In this document: positions 16,004 through 24,324 of the stretch, piece by piece
Numbering within the stretch: the first letter of the stretch is position 1
Layout of the letters: each line of letters opens with the position of its first letter
NCBI GenBank assembly: GCA_017991315.1
Contig: JAGOQS010000002.1
Span: 1-64,000, forward strand
DNA length: 64,000 nucleotides
Source: Ferrovibrio sp.
GTDB lineage: Bacteria > Pseudomonadota > Alphaproteobacteria > Ferrovibrionales > Ferrovibrionaceae
Reading direction: 5' to 3'
The notes under the pieces: model-generated
Told to the model about the DNA's origin: nothing
Seen by the model: only the letters and a program-made list of their open reading frames with translations
The model's database searches: none
Position numbers and translations under genes: made by a program

Positions 16004-16573
16004 ATGCCGTTGCCCAGTCTGAACCTCTCCAACTTCACCTTCCTGGTTGCTGACCCCAATCCGTATTTCCACAGCTTGCTCAAGGGCGTGCTGCATGCTT
16101 TCGGTGTGCGCTCGGTGGTTTCGACCAATAACGGCGGCGAAGCCTTGCAGATCACCCGCAGCCAGAGCTTCGACCTGATCTTCAGCGACTGCCTGCTGCC
16201 GGAACTGGATGGCTTCGATCTGGTGAAGCGGATCCGCGCCGATGGCATGAACCCGAACCGCTATGTGCCGGTGATCACGCTCACCAGTCACACCCAGGAG
16301 CGCCATGTCGCCCATGCGCGGGATTGCGGCACCAGTTTCGTGCTGGCCAAACCGATCTCGCCGAAACAGCTTTATGACCGCCTGGCCTGGGTGGCCGATG
16401 ACCAGCGGCCCTATGTGATGTCGGAGAACTATATCGGTCCCGACCGCCGCTTCAATCAGGATAGCCGTTATATGGGGCCGGAGCGCCGCCGCGCCCTTGT
16501 TGACGATTCCGATGACGGGCTTGAACTGCCGACCATACCCGGTCCGCAGCAAAACAGCCTGACCAAGGCATGA
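16004..16573 (+). CDS. Single-domain response regulator with GP[DE]RR tail
   Basis: A 189-residue protein. Residues about 10-130 form a CheY-like receiver with the phospho-acceptor Asp in FSDCLLPELDGF, the conserved Thr in ITLTSHT and the Lys in LAKPISP. There is no output domain. The tail of about 55 residues carries a doubled motif, YIGPDRRF then YMGPERRRA, seen in other alphaproteobacterial signalling proteins and perhaps a protein-docking element. The next gene starts inside its stop codon (ATGA), so the two are coupled. The 143 bases upstream (15861-16003) hold no gene. Confidence 0.88.
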   Translation: MPLPSLNLSNFTFLVADPNPYFHSLLKGVLHAFGVRSVVSTNNGGEALQITRSQSFDLIFSDCLLPELDGFDLVKRIRADGMNPNRYVPVITLTSHTQERHVAHARDCGTSFVLAKPISPKQLYDRLAWVADDQRPYVMSENYIGPDRRFNQDSRYMGPERRRALVDDSDDGLELPTIPGPQQNSLTKA

Positions 16574-17064
16574 ACGAGCCTCACACCCCCGCGCTTCTGC
16601 TTACAGTCACGTCGCGTTTTGCCCGTCTTGCCAAACGCGAAGGCGGCAAGAGTGCGGCCGAAGCCTTGCAGGCAGCGGAAAGTTTCATCGAAAGCCAGCA
16701 GGAGAAGTATTTCGGCTGGGTCACCGCCGATCTCGAGCGGCTCAACAAGCTGCTCACCCTGCTGGATGCCGATCCGGCCAGCGACAAGGCAAGCGAAGCG
16801 GCTTACCGCAAGGCGGTACATATCCGCGATCTCGGCAGCAGTTTCGGCCATGCCATCATCACCGAAGTGGCGGACAGCCTCTGCGAGTTGCTGTACCGCT
16901 TCCGCATGAACCGTATCTACAATCATGAAGCCGTGGCCGCACATCGCGCCGCGCTGAAGCTGGTCTGCACCCTGCAATTCAGCACCATGCCGGCAGAGGC
17001 CGGCCTCACCCTGCAGGACGGCCTGCGCAAAGTGGTGGCGAAATATCCCAAGGTGGAAGACTGA
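16570..17064 (+). CDS. Helical protein coupled to the receiver gene, possible Hpt-like partner
   Basis: A 164-residue, all-helical, soluble protein with no recognised family. It overlaps the receiver gene by 4 bases. The segment around His84 (KAVHIRDLGSSFGHAIITEVADSLCELL) resembles the H-x-x-K-G-x-x-x-x-x-G helix of histidine phosphotransfer domains, but the spacing is one residue off and the Lys is missing, so this is only a suggestion. The neighbourhood implies a phosphorelay or a binding partner for the receiver. Confidence 0.7.
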   Translation: MNEPHTPALLLTVTSRFARLAKREGGKSAAEALQAAESFIESQQEKYFGWVTADLERLNKLLTLLDADPASDKASEAAYRKAVHIRDLGSSFGHAIITEVADSLCELLYRFRMNRIYNHEAVAAHRAALKLVCTLQFSTMPAEAGLTLQDGLRKVVAKYPKVED

Positions 17065-17160
17065 GCGGCTGGAAAACCGGGTCAAAAAACACTGTTACGG
17101 GCTCTGCCCGGCTGGTATAGGCTGGCGGTAGCAAACACAAAGAAAAGCCGAGTTCTCCCC

Positions 17161-17751
17161 ATGCCGCTTTCCGCTCCGGCCCCGCGCCGGCATTTCCACA
17201 CCCGCGCCATCGAGGCCCAGGGTTTCCGCCGTGATGACGGCCTCTGGGATGTGGAAGCCCATATCCGCGACACCAAGGCCTACGATTACGAGGAATTCTA
17301 CCGCGGCAAGATGCCGGCCGGTCGGCCGGTGCATGCCATGAGCATCCGTCTCACTTTCGGCGACGACATGATCGTGAAGGAAGTGGAGGCCGTCACCGAT
17401 GCCGCCCCCTACTCGCCCTGCCAGGATGTGGCGCCGCGTTTCCAGCAGCTCGTCGGCCTGCGCATCGGCGGCGGCTGGCGCATGCAGACGCGCCAGCGGC
17501 TGGGCGGCACCAAGGGCTGCACCCATATGGTGGAGCTGCTCGACGTGATCGCGACGGTGGCGTTCCAGACCATCACCAGCGGCCATGAGCCGGAGAAGCG
17601 CAGCGCCGCCAATATGTGGCACAGCGAAGGCGACAAGCCGCCTTACTATCTGGATGGCTGCCATTCCTGGAATCGCAGCGGCGAGGTGGTGCGCGCGCAA
17701 TTGCCGCAATTCTACATCGCTCCGGCACCCGCCGATCCAAAGGACGATTGA
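17161..17751 (+). CDS. DUF2889 domain protein
   Basis: A 196-residue soluble protein matching the DUF2889 pattern: an N-terminal RRHFHTRAIEAQGFRRDDGLWDVEAHIRDTKAYD, a central LTFGDDMIVKEVEAVTDAAPYSPC, and GGTKGCTHMVELLDVIATVAFQT. The function of the family is not known; it is common in proteobacteria near aromatic or fatty-acid catabolic genes. It is monocistronic as far as spacing shows, with 96 bases before and 67 after. Confidence 0.8.
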   Translation: MPLSAPAPRRHFHTRAIEAQGFRRDDGLWDVEAHIRDTKAYDYEEFYRGKMPAGRPVHAMSIRLTFGDDMIVKEVEAVTDAAPYSPCQDVAPRFQQLVGLRIGGGWRMQTRQRLGGTKGCTHMVELLDVIATVAFQTITSGHEPEKRSAANMWHSEGDKPPYYLDGCHSWNRSGEVVRAQLPQFYIAPAPADPKDD

Positions 17752-17818
17752 CGCCGCAGCTAGCCCGGTCCTAGCATCGCCTCTGGCTGAATAACCAGAC
17801 AGATCGGAGGAAACGGCC

Positions 17819-18634
17819 ATGAAACTGCGGCAATTTACGCTCGCATTGACCACGCTTGTCGCCGCCTCGCTTGCCGCTACGGCAGGCATGGCGCAATCGA
17901 AGCCGGCCCTGAAGGAACTGGGCGGCAATCCGCCGGCCTCGATCATCTTCATCGGCAACAGCTTCTTCTATTACAACAACTCGATGCACGGCCATGTCGG
18001 CGCCATGGTCGCCGAGGGCATGCAGGGGCATCGCGTGCGCGGCTCGTCGGTGACGATCAGCGGCTCCGGCCTCGACTGGCATGATGTGAATTCCTACTTC
18101 CGCCCCGATGGCGTCGGCCGCTATTCCTTCGTCGCCAACAACGAAGTGGTGTTCAACCCGCCCACCGACAAGCTGTTTGAAGTGGCGGTGATGATGGATT
18201 GCAGCCAGTGCCCGGTGCATCCGACGCTTTCGAAGGTGTTCACCGAATACACCAAGAAGCATTCCGACACCGTGCGCAAGCATGGCGCCAAGCCGGTGTT
18301 CTTCATGTCCTGGGCCTACCAGGACAAGCCGGAGATGACCGAACAGCTTGCCGAGGCCTATACCAAGGCAGCGAATGACAATGGCGCCCTGGTGATCCCG
18401 GCCGGCCTTGCCTTCGCGCGCTCCATCGCGCAGAAGCCGGACCTCAATCTCTATGTCGCCGACAAGCGCCATCCCAGCCTGCCCGGCACCTACCTCGCCG
18501 CCGCCGTCACCTATGCCACGCTGTTCGGCAAGTCGCCGGTCGGCTTGAAATACAGCGCCGGCCTCAGCTCGGACGTGACCGCGCATCTGCAGCAGGTGGC
18601 ACAGGATACCGTGAAGTCCTATCTCGGGCGGTAA
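17819..18634 (+). CDS. Exported SGNH/GDSL-type hydrolase-like protein
   Basis: A 271-residue protein with a signal peptide (hydrophobic 7-24, cleavage near GMAQS). The SGNH features are block I IIFIGNSFFYYNNS (Ser in GNS) and a C-terminal catalytic dyad region VADKRHPSLPGTYLAA with D-x-x-H. Such enzymes are esterases or acetylhydrolases; substrate unknown. A ribosome site GGAGG precedes the ATG. A strong terminator follows 34 bases after the stop. Confidence 0.75.
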   Translation: MKLRQFTLALTTLVAASLAATAGMAQSKPALKELGGNPPASIIFIGNSFFYYNNSMHGHVGAMVAEGMQGHRVRGSSVTISGSGLDWHDVNSYFRPDGVGRYSFVANNEVVFNPPTDKLFEVAVMMDCSQCPVHPTLSKVFTEYTKKHSDTVRKHGAKPVFFMSWAYQDKPEMTEQLAEAYTKAANDNGALVIPAGLAFARSIAQKPDLNLYVADKRHPSLPGTYLAAAVTYATLFGKSPVGLKYSAGLSSDVTAHLQQVAQDTVKSYLGR

Positions 18635-18667
18635 TCCCCAGGCGGTAATCCTGGCCTGAACCGCTTC

Positions 18668-18710
18668 AACACCCCGCCCCAGCAATACCGGGGCGGGGTG
18701 TTTCATTTTC
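18668..18710 (+). terminator. Rho-independent terminator after the SGNH gene
   Basis: A 13-bp perfect stem (AACACCCCGCCCC, 18668-18680, with 18690-18702) closes a 9-base loop and is followed by a T-rich run (TTTCATTTTC). It ends the unit upstream. Confidence 0.85.
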
Positions 18711-18758
18711 ACAACCTGCCTGCTTGAGTCAGGTCCGCAAGCCTGCCAAGCTCAGGTT

Positions 18759-19031
18759 ATGTGCCGCTGGTGCGATACCGATAGCGACCCGACGATTGCG
18801 CAATTGCCGCCCCAGGCGCAGAGCCTGCAGCGCCGCATCACGCAGTTGCTCCCCCTGCTCGAAATCCCCGATGCCCTGCCGCCCGCCGATGCCCTGCGCA
18901 TCAGCCAGATGATCCTCGGCCTGCTCGACCAGTTCGACGCGCTGCTGGGCGAGGACGCGCCCTGCCGCGCCCGCCTCGGCCTGCCGCGCGCGCTCGCCGG
19001 CCAGGCTCCCGCCTTTCCCGCCCTGCAATAG
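18759..19031 (+). CDS. Small helical protein of unknown function
   Basis: A 90-residue reading frame with codon use like its neighbours (strong GC at third positions), ending 21 bases before the M20 peptidase gene. It begins MCRWCDTDSDPTIAQLPPQ and is then predominantly helical and Leu-rich (ISQMILGLLDQFDALLG). The Shine-Dalgarno is weak (CAGG 4 bases upstream). No family is recognised. It could be a small leader gene of the amidohydrolase operon. Confidence 0.5.
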   Translation: MCRWCDTDSDPTIAQLPPQAQSLQRRITQLLPLLEIPDALPPADALRISQMILGLLDQFDALLGEDAPCRARLGLPRALAGQAPAFPALQ

Positions 19032-19052
19032 CCCAGAACAGAAAGCTCCACG

Positions 19053-20312
19053 ATGACCGCGCAGAATATCAGCCGTTCCGCCAAGGCGTTCCAGATGATC
19101 GATGGCCTGCTGCCGGAACTGGAGCGGATCTATCTCGACCTGCATGCCAACCCGGAATTGTCGCTGCAGGAAGTGCGCACCGCTGGCATCGCCGCCACAT
19201 GGCTGGAGACTTGCGGCGCCGAGGTGCATACCGGCATCGGCAAGACCGGCGTGGTCGGCCTGCTGAAGAATGGCGATGGCCCGGTGATCCTGCTGCGCGC
19301 CGATATGGATGCCCTGCCGGTGAAGGAAAAGACCGGGCTGCCCTATGCCAGCACCGCCACCGGCATCGACCGCTTCGGCCAGTCGGTGTCGATCATGCAT
19401 GCCTGCGCCCATGACATGCATGTCACCTGGCTGATGGCGGTGATGAAGATCCTGAGCGAAACCCGCGATAGCTGGCGCGGCACGGTGATGGCGGTGTTCC
19501 AGCCGGCCGAGGAAATCGGTGCCGGCGCCAGCGGCATGCTGGCCGATGGCATGGTGAAGCGTTTCCCGAAGCCGACGGTGTGCTTAGGGCAGCATCTGGT
19601 GCCGCTGCCCGCCGGCCAGATCGGCTACCGCCCCGGCACGGCGATGTCGGCCGCCGACAGTTTCGAGGTACGCATGTTCGGTCGCGGCGCGCATGGCTCG
19701 CAGCCGCAGAACAGCGTCGATCCGGTGGTGATGGCGTCCGCCACCGTGATGCGGCTGCAGACCATCGTCAGCCGCGAAGTGGCGATGATGGATTCAGCCG
19801 TGGTCACGGTCGGCACGATTCAGTCGGGCCTGAATGAAAACGTGATCCCCGATGAAGCGATCCTCCGCCTCAACGTGCGCAGCTTCAAGGAACAGGTGCG
19901 CCAGCGCGTGCTGGCTTCGGTGAAGCGCATCATCGAGGCGGAAGCCACCGCCTCGAACGCACCGAAGCCGCCGGCCTTCACCACGATCAGCCAGTTCCCG
20001 GTCACCATCAACGACGAGACCGCGACCGCACGCACCATCGACGGCATGAGCCGCCATGCCAGCGTCGCGCCGGTGGAATTGCCCGAACCGCTGACGGGGA
20101 GCGAGGATTTCGGCCTGTTCGGCACCGCCTGGGGCGTGCCGTCCGTGTTCTGGCTGATCGGCGGCACCGATCACGGCATCTGGCAGGCAGCGCAGGAAAA
20201 AGGCGAGCCGCTGCCGGTGAACCACTCGCCGTTCTTCGCGCCACAGATTCACCCGACGCTCAAGACCGGCGTGCAGGCGATGCTCGGCGCGGCTTATGCG
20301 TGGCTCGACTAG
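19053..20312 (+). CDS. M20-family amidohydrolase (hippurate hydrolase/aminoacylase type)
   Basis: A 419-residue metallo-amidohydrolase. Metal and catalytic motifs are HANPELSLQE, LRADMDALPV, HACAHDMHVTWLM and FQPAEEIGAGASGML; the dimerisation lid contains GRGAHGSQPQNSVDPV, and the C-terminal ligand is in GSEDFG. There is no signal peptide, so it is cytoplasmic. Family members cleave N-acyl amino acids, hippurate or indole-acyl conjugates; the substrate cannot be told. An AT-rich insert follows immediately. Confidence 0.9.
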   Translation: MTAQNISRSAKAFQMIDGLLPELERIYLDLHANPELSLQEVRTAGIAATWLETCGAEVHTGIGKTGVVGLLKNGDGPVILLRADMDALPVKEKTGLPYASTATGIDRFGQSVSIMHACAHDMHVTWLMAVMKILSETRDSWRGTVMAVFQPAEEIGAGASGMLADGMVKRFPKPTVCLGQHLVPLPAGQIGYRPGTAMSAADSFEVRMFGRGAHGSQPQNSVDPVVMASATVMRLQTIVSREVAMMDSAVVTVGTIQSGLNENVIPDEAILRLNVRSFKEQVRQRVLASVKRIIEAEATASNAPKPPAFTTISQFPVTINDETATARTIDGMSRHASVAPVELPEPLTGSEDFGLFGTAWGVPSVFWLIGGTDHGIWQAAQEKGEPLPVNHSPFFAPQIHPTLKTGVQAMLGAAYAWLD

Positions 20313-20424
20313 GCCGCTTTAGCTTACTAATTTTCCTGATTTAAATTGAGCGCGGTAAATCGCACCCGTGCTACGGTGCAAGCCGCTTTTTAATCCTGAA
20401 ACTCATTGATGCAGGGAACTGAAG

Positions 20425-21394
20425 ATGGGTGAAAACCCGAAAAAACTTGAATGGCTCGCTAAAAATCCACTGGGAATAATAGCATTATTTATTTCATTAA
20501 TTTATGGGATGAGCGCTCTACTTTTGGGCACGTCGGTTGGTCGAATATCTGAAGTTAATCAGAATTTCTTAATTGCATTTATCATCTTGTTCCCGTGCGC
20601 AGTGCTTTTTTGTATTTTTTTGGCTGGTAATAAAACATCATTCCAAATTATACGCTCCAACAGACTATCGCTCAGATGAAAGCTTTATGCAGAGCGTTGT
20701 TTACCCTTCTACCCAAAGCAAAGCTTACCAGATACTTGACGATACCTCCGAACCAGCAATTGCATCTATTGCTCAAGGCGGCAGTCAGCAACATAAAGAA
20801 ATAGAGACAAAGCCACTTGTGGATTCGGTAGTAGAGAATTCACCCATCTCGTTCAAAACAACAGTGGGCAACAGAGCACCCAACGCTCTCCATGAAAAAG
20901 AAAATACAAAAAACTCTAAGCTCTCCGAAAAGATTGCTTCAGCTCTTCTACTTGAAGGGCTTGTTCTTGAAGAACTACAAAATGAATTTAGAGGGGCAGT
21001 TACCAAAAACGTACAGATTGTAAACTCCCAAGGCCGCCCATTTCACATAGACGGAATAGTCAGAACCAATACGGATACATTTTTGGTTGAAATAAAAATG
21101 CTAACAATTCAGCCGAGCCATATAAATGGCAGCTTGGCGCGGATGAGAAAAATAATAGAAAATGCAAAAAGCCAAATAAATCTTCTGCTATCAACTGTAG
21201 AGAAAGCCGAGGAAAAGAATATTAAAGGATTAATTGCCGTCGTTTACGACGGTCCAAAAGACAAAATGTACGAAGCCGATTTGCTTTTAAGAGAGAATTT
21301 TGAATATTCTCGATTTATTACCAGAGTATATTATTTGCCTGATTTGCTTAAAAAGTATGGATTGCAATGCGAGGACCCTGAGAGATTACTGTAG
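20425..21394 (+). pseudogene. Membrane-anchored PD-(D/E)XK nuclease-like gene split by a frameshift
   Basis: Two frames join into one protein. Frame 1 (20425-20679) encodes a start and two hydrophobic helices (LGIIALFISLIYGMSALLLG and FLIAFIILFPCAVLFCIFL). Frame 2 (open from 20573 to 21394) continues with WLVIKHHSKLYAPTDYRSDESF and a C-terminal domain. Removing one T from the T6 (20606-20611) or T7 (20615-20621) run fuses them seamlessly. The C-terminal domain shows HIDGIVR then FLVEIKML, that is Asp (21050-21052) and Glu-x-Lys (21089-21097), a PD-(D/E)XK core. The whole gene is AT-rich and foreign to its surroundings. It may be a true pseudogene, a slippage-controlled gene, or a base-calling error in the run. 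Confidence 0.7.
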
Positions 21395-21725
21395 TCGAAG
21401 TTTGACCGGCAAAATACTGCTTCACTCACTCACTCGATCTGCATTATAATGCAGGAATGGTTGCGCGAGCGGCCTGGGAGGGGTGAAAGGGCGCAAGCCC
21501 ATGCTGCGCGCGGTGGCCAACCGCCCGCTTCGACCATTTTCCTGCCAGTGCCAATACCCGCAGCCGAGGCTCGGCGTGGACTTAAGCCCTAGCTGCCATT
21601 ACGGTTTCGCGTGATGGCGGGCAGTGGCTGAGACTGCGGCCAGCCGGGTGAGGAATAATCGGTGGGGGCAAGGCGCGGCCGGGGTGGCCGGCCCGGTATC
21701 TCCCGCCGGATCAGGGGAGAGAAAC
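21395..21725. promoter_or_regulatory. Upstream region of the Liv-type operon with a 16-bp palindrome
   Basis: These 331 bases contain no gene I can support. At 21439-21454 lies the perfect palindrome CTGCATTATAATGCAG, whose centre is a consensus -10 box TATAAT (21445-21450); no good -35 is at the usual spacing. This could be a promoter overlapped by a repressor or activator site. The last 15 bases hold the ribosome site GGGGAGAG for the binding-protein gene. Confidence 0.4.
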
Positions 21726-22922
21726 ATGAAATTGTCCACGCTGCTTCGCATGACCAGTGCCCTGGCGCTGGCCGCGCCGCTGGCTTTCGGTGCCATGGAG
21801 GCTGCCGCGCAGCCGGCCAAGAAGATCAAGATCGGCTTCGTCACCACGCTGTCCGGCCCCAACGCCGCCTATGGCCAGGACATGAAGAACGCCTTCGACC
21901 TGGCGCTCGAGCATCTCGGCAAGAAGATGGGCGGCATCGCGGTGGAAGTCGTCTATGAAGACGACGAGCAGAAGCCGGAAGTCGGCAAGCAGAAGACCGA
22001 GAAGCTGCTGCAGCGCGACAAGGTGGATTTCGTCGCCGGCTTCATCTGGTCGAACGTGCTGCTGGCGTCCTACAAGCCGGTGGTGGATGCGCAGACCTTC
22101 CTGATCAGCGCCAATGCCGGCCCCTCCCAGCTCGCCGGCGAGATGTGCAATCCGTATTTCTTCTCGGCTTCCTGGCAGAACGACCAGAACACCATGGCGA
22201 TGGGCGAATTGCTGAACCAGAAGGGCGCCAAGAAGGCCTATCTGGTGGCGCCGAACTATGCCGCCGGCCAGGACATGGTCAACGGCGTGAAGGCCACCTT
22301 CAAGGGCGAAGTGGTGGGCCAGGACATGACCAAGTGGCCTGACCAGCTCGACTTCTCGGCCGAGATTTCCAAGATCCGCGCCGCCAAGCCGGATGCGGTC
22401 TTCGTCTTCTTCCCCTCGCGCTGGGGCGTGCAGTTCTACACCCAGTATGCCCAGGCCGGCCTGAAGAAGGACATCCCGCTCTACTCCACCTACACGGTGG
22501 ACGCGGTGACCCTGAAACTGCAGAAGGACCTGGCGCTGGATACCTTCCTCACCCTGTGGTGGGCGCCGGATCTGCCCTATGCCGCGAATCAGAAGATGGT
22601 CGGCGACTTCAAGAAGAAGCATGGCTCGGCCCCGACCTTCTACGGTGCCCAGAGCTATGACGCCGCCAACCTGATCAACTCCGCCGTGGTCGCCACCAAG
22701 GGCAACCTGAAGGACAAGGAAGCGGTGCGCGCGGCGCTGAAGGCGGCGAAGTTCGATTCCGTGCGCGGCCCGATCAAGTTCGGCAACAACCAGTTCCCGA
22801 TCCACAACATCTATCAGCAGGAAGTCTACAAGGTGTCGGATACCGAATACGACATCCGCACCGTGTCGACCGTGCTGAAGGATTTCCAGGATCCCTATGC
22901 CGCGAAGTGCCCGATGAAGTAA
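21726..22922 (+). CDS. Branched-chain-type ABC transporter substrate-binding protein 1
   Basis: A 398-residue periplasmic binding protein of the LivJ-like (peripla_BP_6) family. The signal peptide spans 1-27 (cleavage near AAAQP), and the mature start KKIKIGFVTTLSGPNAAYGQ is typical. Such proteins carry branched-chain amino acids, amides, urea or aromatic acids. It is closely related to the next gene over nearly the full length, so the pair arose by tandem duplication. A hairpin terminator separates the two. Confidence 0.93.
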   Translation: MKLSTLLRMTSALALAAPLAFGAMEAAAQPAKKIKIGFVTTLSGPNAAYGQDMKNAFDLALEHLGKKMGGIAVEVVYEDDEQKPEVGKQKTEKLLQRDKVDFVAGFIWSNVLLASYKPVVDAQTFLISANAGPSQLAGEMCNPYFFSASWQNDQNTMAMGELLNQKGAKKAYLVAPNYAAGQDMVNGVKATFKGEVVGQDMTKWPDQLDFSAEISKIRAAKPDAVFVFFPSRWGVQFYTQYAQAGLKKDIPLYSTYTVDAVTLKLQKDLALDTFLTLWWAPDLPYAANQKMVGDFKKKHGSAPTFYGAQSYDAANLINSAVVATKGNLKDKEAVRAALKAAKFDSVRGPIKFGNNQFPIHNIYQQEVYKVSDTEYDIRTVSTVLKDFQDPYAAKCPMK

Positions 22923-22929
22923 CGCTGCG

Positions 22930-22965
22930 ATGGCGGCCTGGATTTCTCCGGGCCGCCATTTGCTT
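22930..22965 (+). terminator. Hairpin terminator/attenuator between the paired binding-protein genes
   Basis: A 9-bp perfect stem (ATGGCGGCC, 22930-22938, with 22951-22959) has a 12-base loop and is followed by TTGCTTT. It lies 8 bases after the first binding-protein stop and may limit read-through into the second copy and the permeases. Confidence 0.65.
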
Positions 22966-23086
22966 TGACTGACATTCGTCCGTAACGTATCGGCCAAGGG
23001 GGAACATCCGCAGGGCAATGTGTTTTCAACCAGGCAGCGCCGGCCGGCAGCCGGCAGCGCCGCCATTGCATCTGCAGGAGATCGTC

Positions 23087-24295
23087 ATGCCGCCGCGTCC
23101 GTCCGCCCTTTCCTTCCGCACCACCGCCCTTGCTGCCGCCATGCTGGCCTGCGGCAGCCTTAGCGCCCTGCCTGCCCAGGCGCAGCCGGCCAAGAAGATC
23201 AAGATCGGTTTCGTCACCACGCTGTCCGGCCCCAATGCCGCCTATGGCCAGGACATGAAGCAGGCCGTGGAACTGGCGCTCGAGCATCTCGGCAAGAAGG
23301 CCGGCGGCGTGCCGCTGGAGGTGCTGTTCGAGGATGACGAGCAGAAGCCGGAAGTCGGCAAGCAGAAGACCGAGAAGCTGCTGCAGCGCGACAAGGTGGA
23401 TTTCCTCGCCGGCTATATCTGGTCGAACGTGCTGCTGGCTTCCTACAAGATCGCCACCGACAACCAGACCTTCCTGATCAGCGCCAATGCCGGCCCGTCG
23501 CAGCTTGCCGGCGAGCAGTGCAATCCGTATTTCTTCTCGGCTTCGTGGCAGAATGACCAGCCGCATATGGGCGTCGGCGAATTGCTGAACCAGAAGGGCG
23601 CGCGTCGTCTCTATATCGTGGCGCCGAATTATGCCGCCGGCCAGGATGGCGCCAATGGCGTAAAAAGCCTGTTCAAGGGCCAGGTGGTGGGCCAGGACAT
23701 GACCAAGTGGCCCGACCAGCTCGACTTCTCCGCCGAGATCACCAAGATCCGCGCCGCCAAGCCGGATGCGGTCTATGTCTTCTTCCCCGGCCGCTGGGGC
23801 GCGCAGTTCTTCACGCAATACAGCCAGGCCGGCCTCAAGGCCGAGGTGCCGCTCTATTCCGCCTTCACGGTCGATGCCGTGTCGCTGAAACTGCAGAAGG
23901 AAACCGCGCAGGACACCTTCCTCGCCATGACCTGGGGACCGGACTTGCCCTATGCCGCCAACCAGAAGCTGGTCGGCGACTTCAAGCAGAAGCATGGCTC
24001 CAGCCCGACCTTCTACGGCGCCCAGAGCTATGACGCGATCAACCTGATCGCCTCGGCGGTGGCCGCGACCAAGGGCAACCTGAAGGACAAGCAGGTGGTC
24101 GGCGCGGCGCTGAAAGCGGCCAAGTTCGATTCCGTGCGCGGCCCGTTCAAGTTCGGCAACAACCAGTTCCCGATCCAGAACATCTACCAGCAGGAAGTCT
24201 ACAAGACAGCCGATGGCGGCTTCGACCTGCGCACCATCAGCACGGTGATGACCGCGCACCAGGATGTGCATGCCGCCAAATGCCCGATGAAGTAA
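23087..24295 (+). CDS. Branched-chain-type ABC transporter substrate-binding protein 2
   Basis: A 402-residue paralogue of the preceding gene. The two share long identical stretches such as KKIKIGFVTTLSGPNAAYGQ, LISANAGPSQLAGE and YGAQSYDA, and the same C-terminal AAKCPMK ending. Differences cluster in the signal peptide and in surface or cleft segments (QAVELALEH versus NAFDLALEH; KIATDNQT versus KPVVDAQT). The ATG at 23087 follows GCAGGAG and starts a normal signal peptide; the frame is open further upstream. The two copies probably give one importer two ligand specificities. Confidence 0.92.
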   Translation: MPPRPSALSFRTTALAAAMLACGSLSALPAQAQPAKKIKIGFVTTLSGPNAAYGQDMKQAVELALEHLGKKAGGVPLEVLFEDDEQKPEVGKQKTEKLLQRDKVDFLAGYIWSNVLLASYKIATDNQTFLISANAGPSQLAGEQCNPYFFSASWQNDQPHMGVGELLNQKGARRLYIVAPNYAAGQDGANGVKSLFKGQVVGQDMTKWPDQLDFSAEITKIRAAKPDAVYVFFPGRWGAQFFTQYSQAGLKAEVPLYSAFTVDAVSLKLQKETAQDTFLAMTWGPDLPYAANQKLVGDFKQKHGSSPTFYGAQSYDAINLIASAVAATKGNLKDKQVVGAALKAAKFDSVRGPFKFGNNQFPIQNIYQQEVYKTADGGFDLRTISTVMTAHQDVHAAKCPMK

Positions 24296-24324
24296 CCCTC
24301 TAGCGAAAGCGTAAAGCGCCCATC

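Noticed and set aside
20573-20690. Independent start for the second frame of the AT-rich nuclease gene
   Set aside because: It lies inside the membrane-helix region of frame 1 and has no ribosome site; a frameshift fusion explains both frames.
21470-21600. Structured RNA or riboswitch upstream of the binding-protein operon
   Set aside because: GC-rich with several short pairings, but no known riboswitch core could be recognised.
21711-24271. Two long minus-strand frames opposite the duplicated binding proteins
   Set aside because: Both mirror the duplicated plus-strand genes; no motifs of their own.
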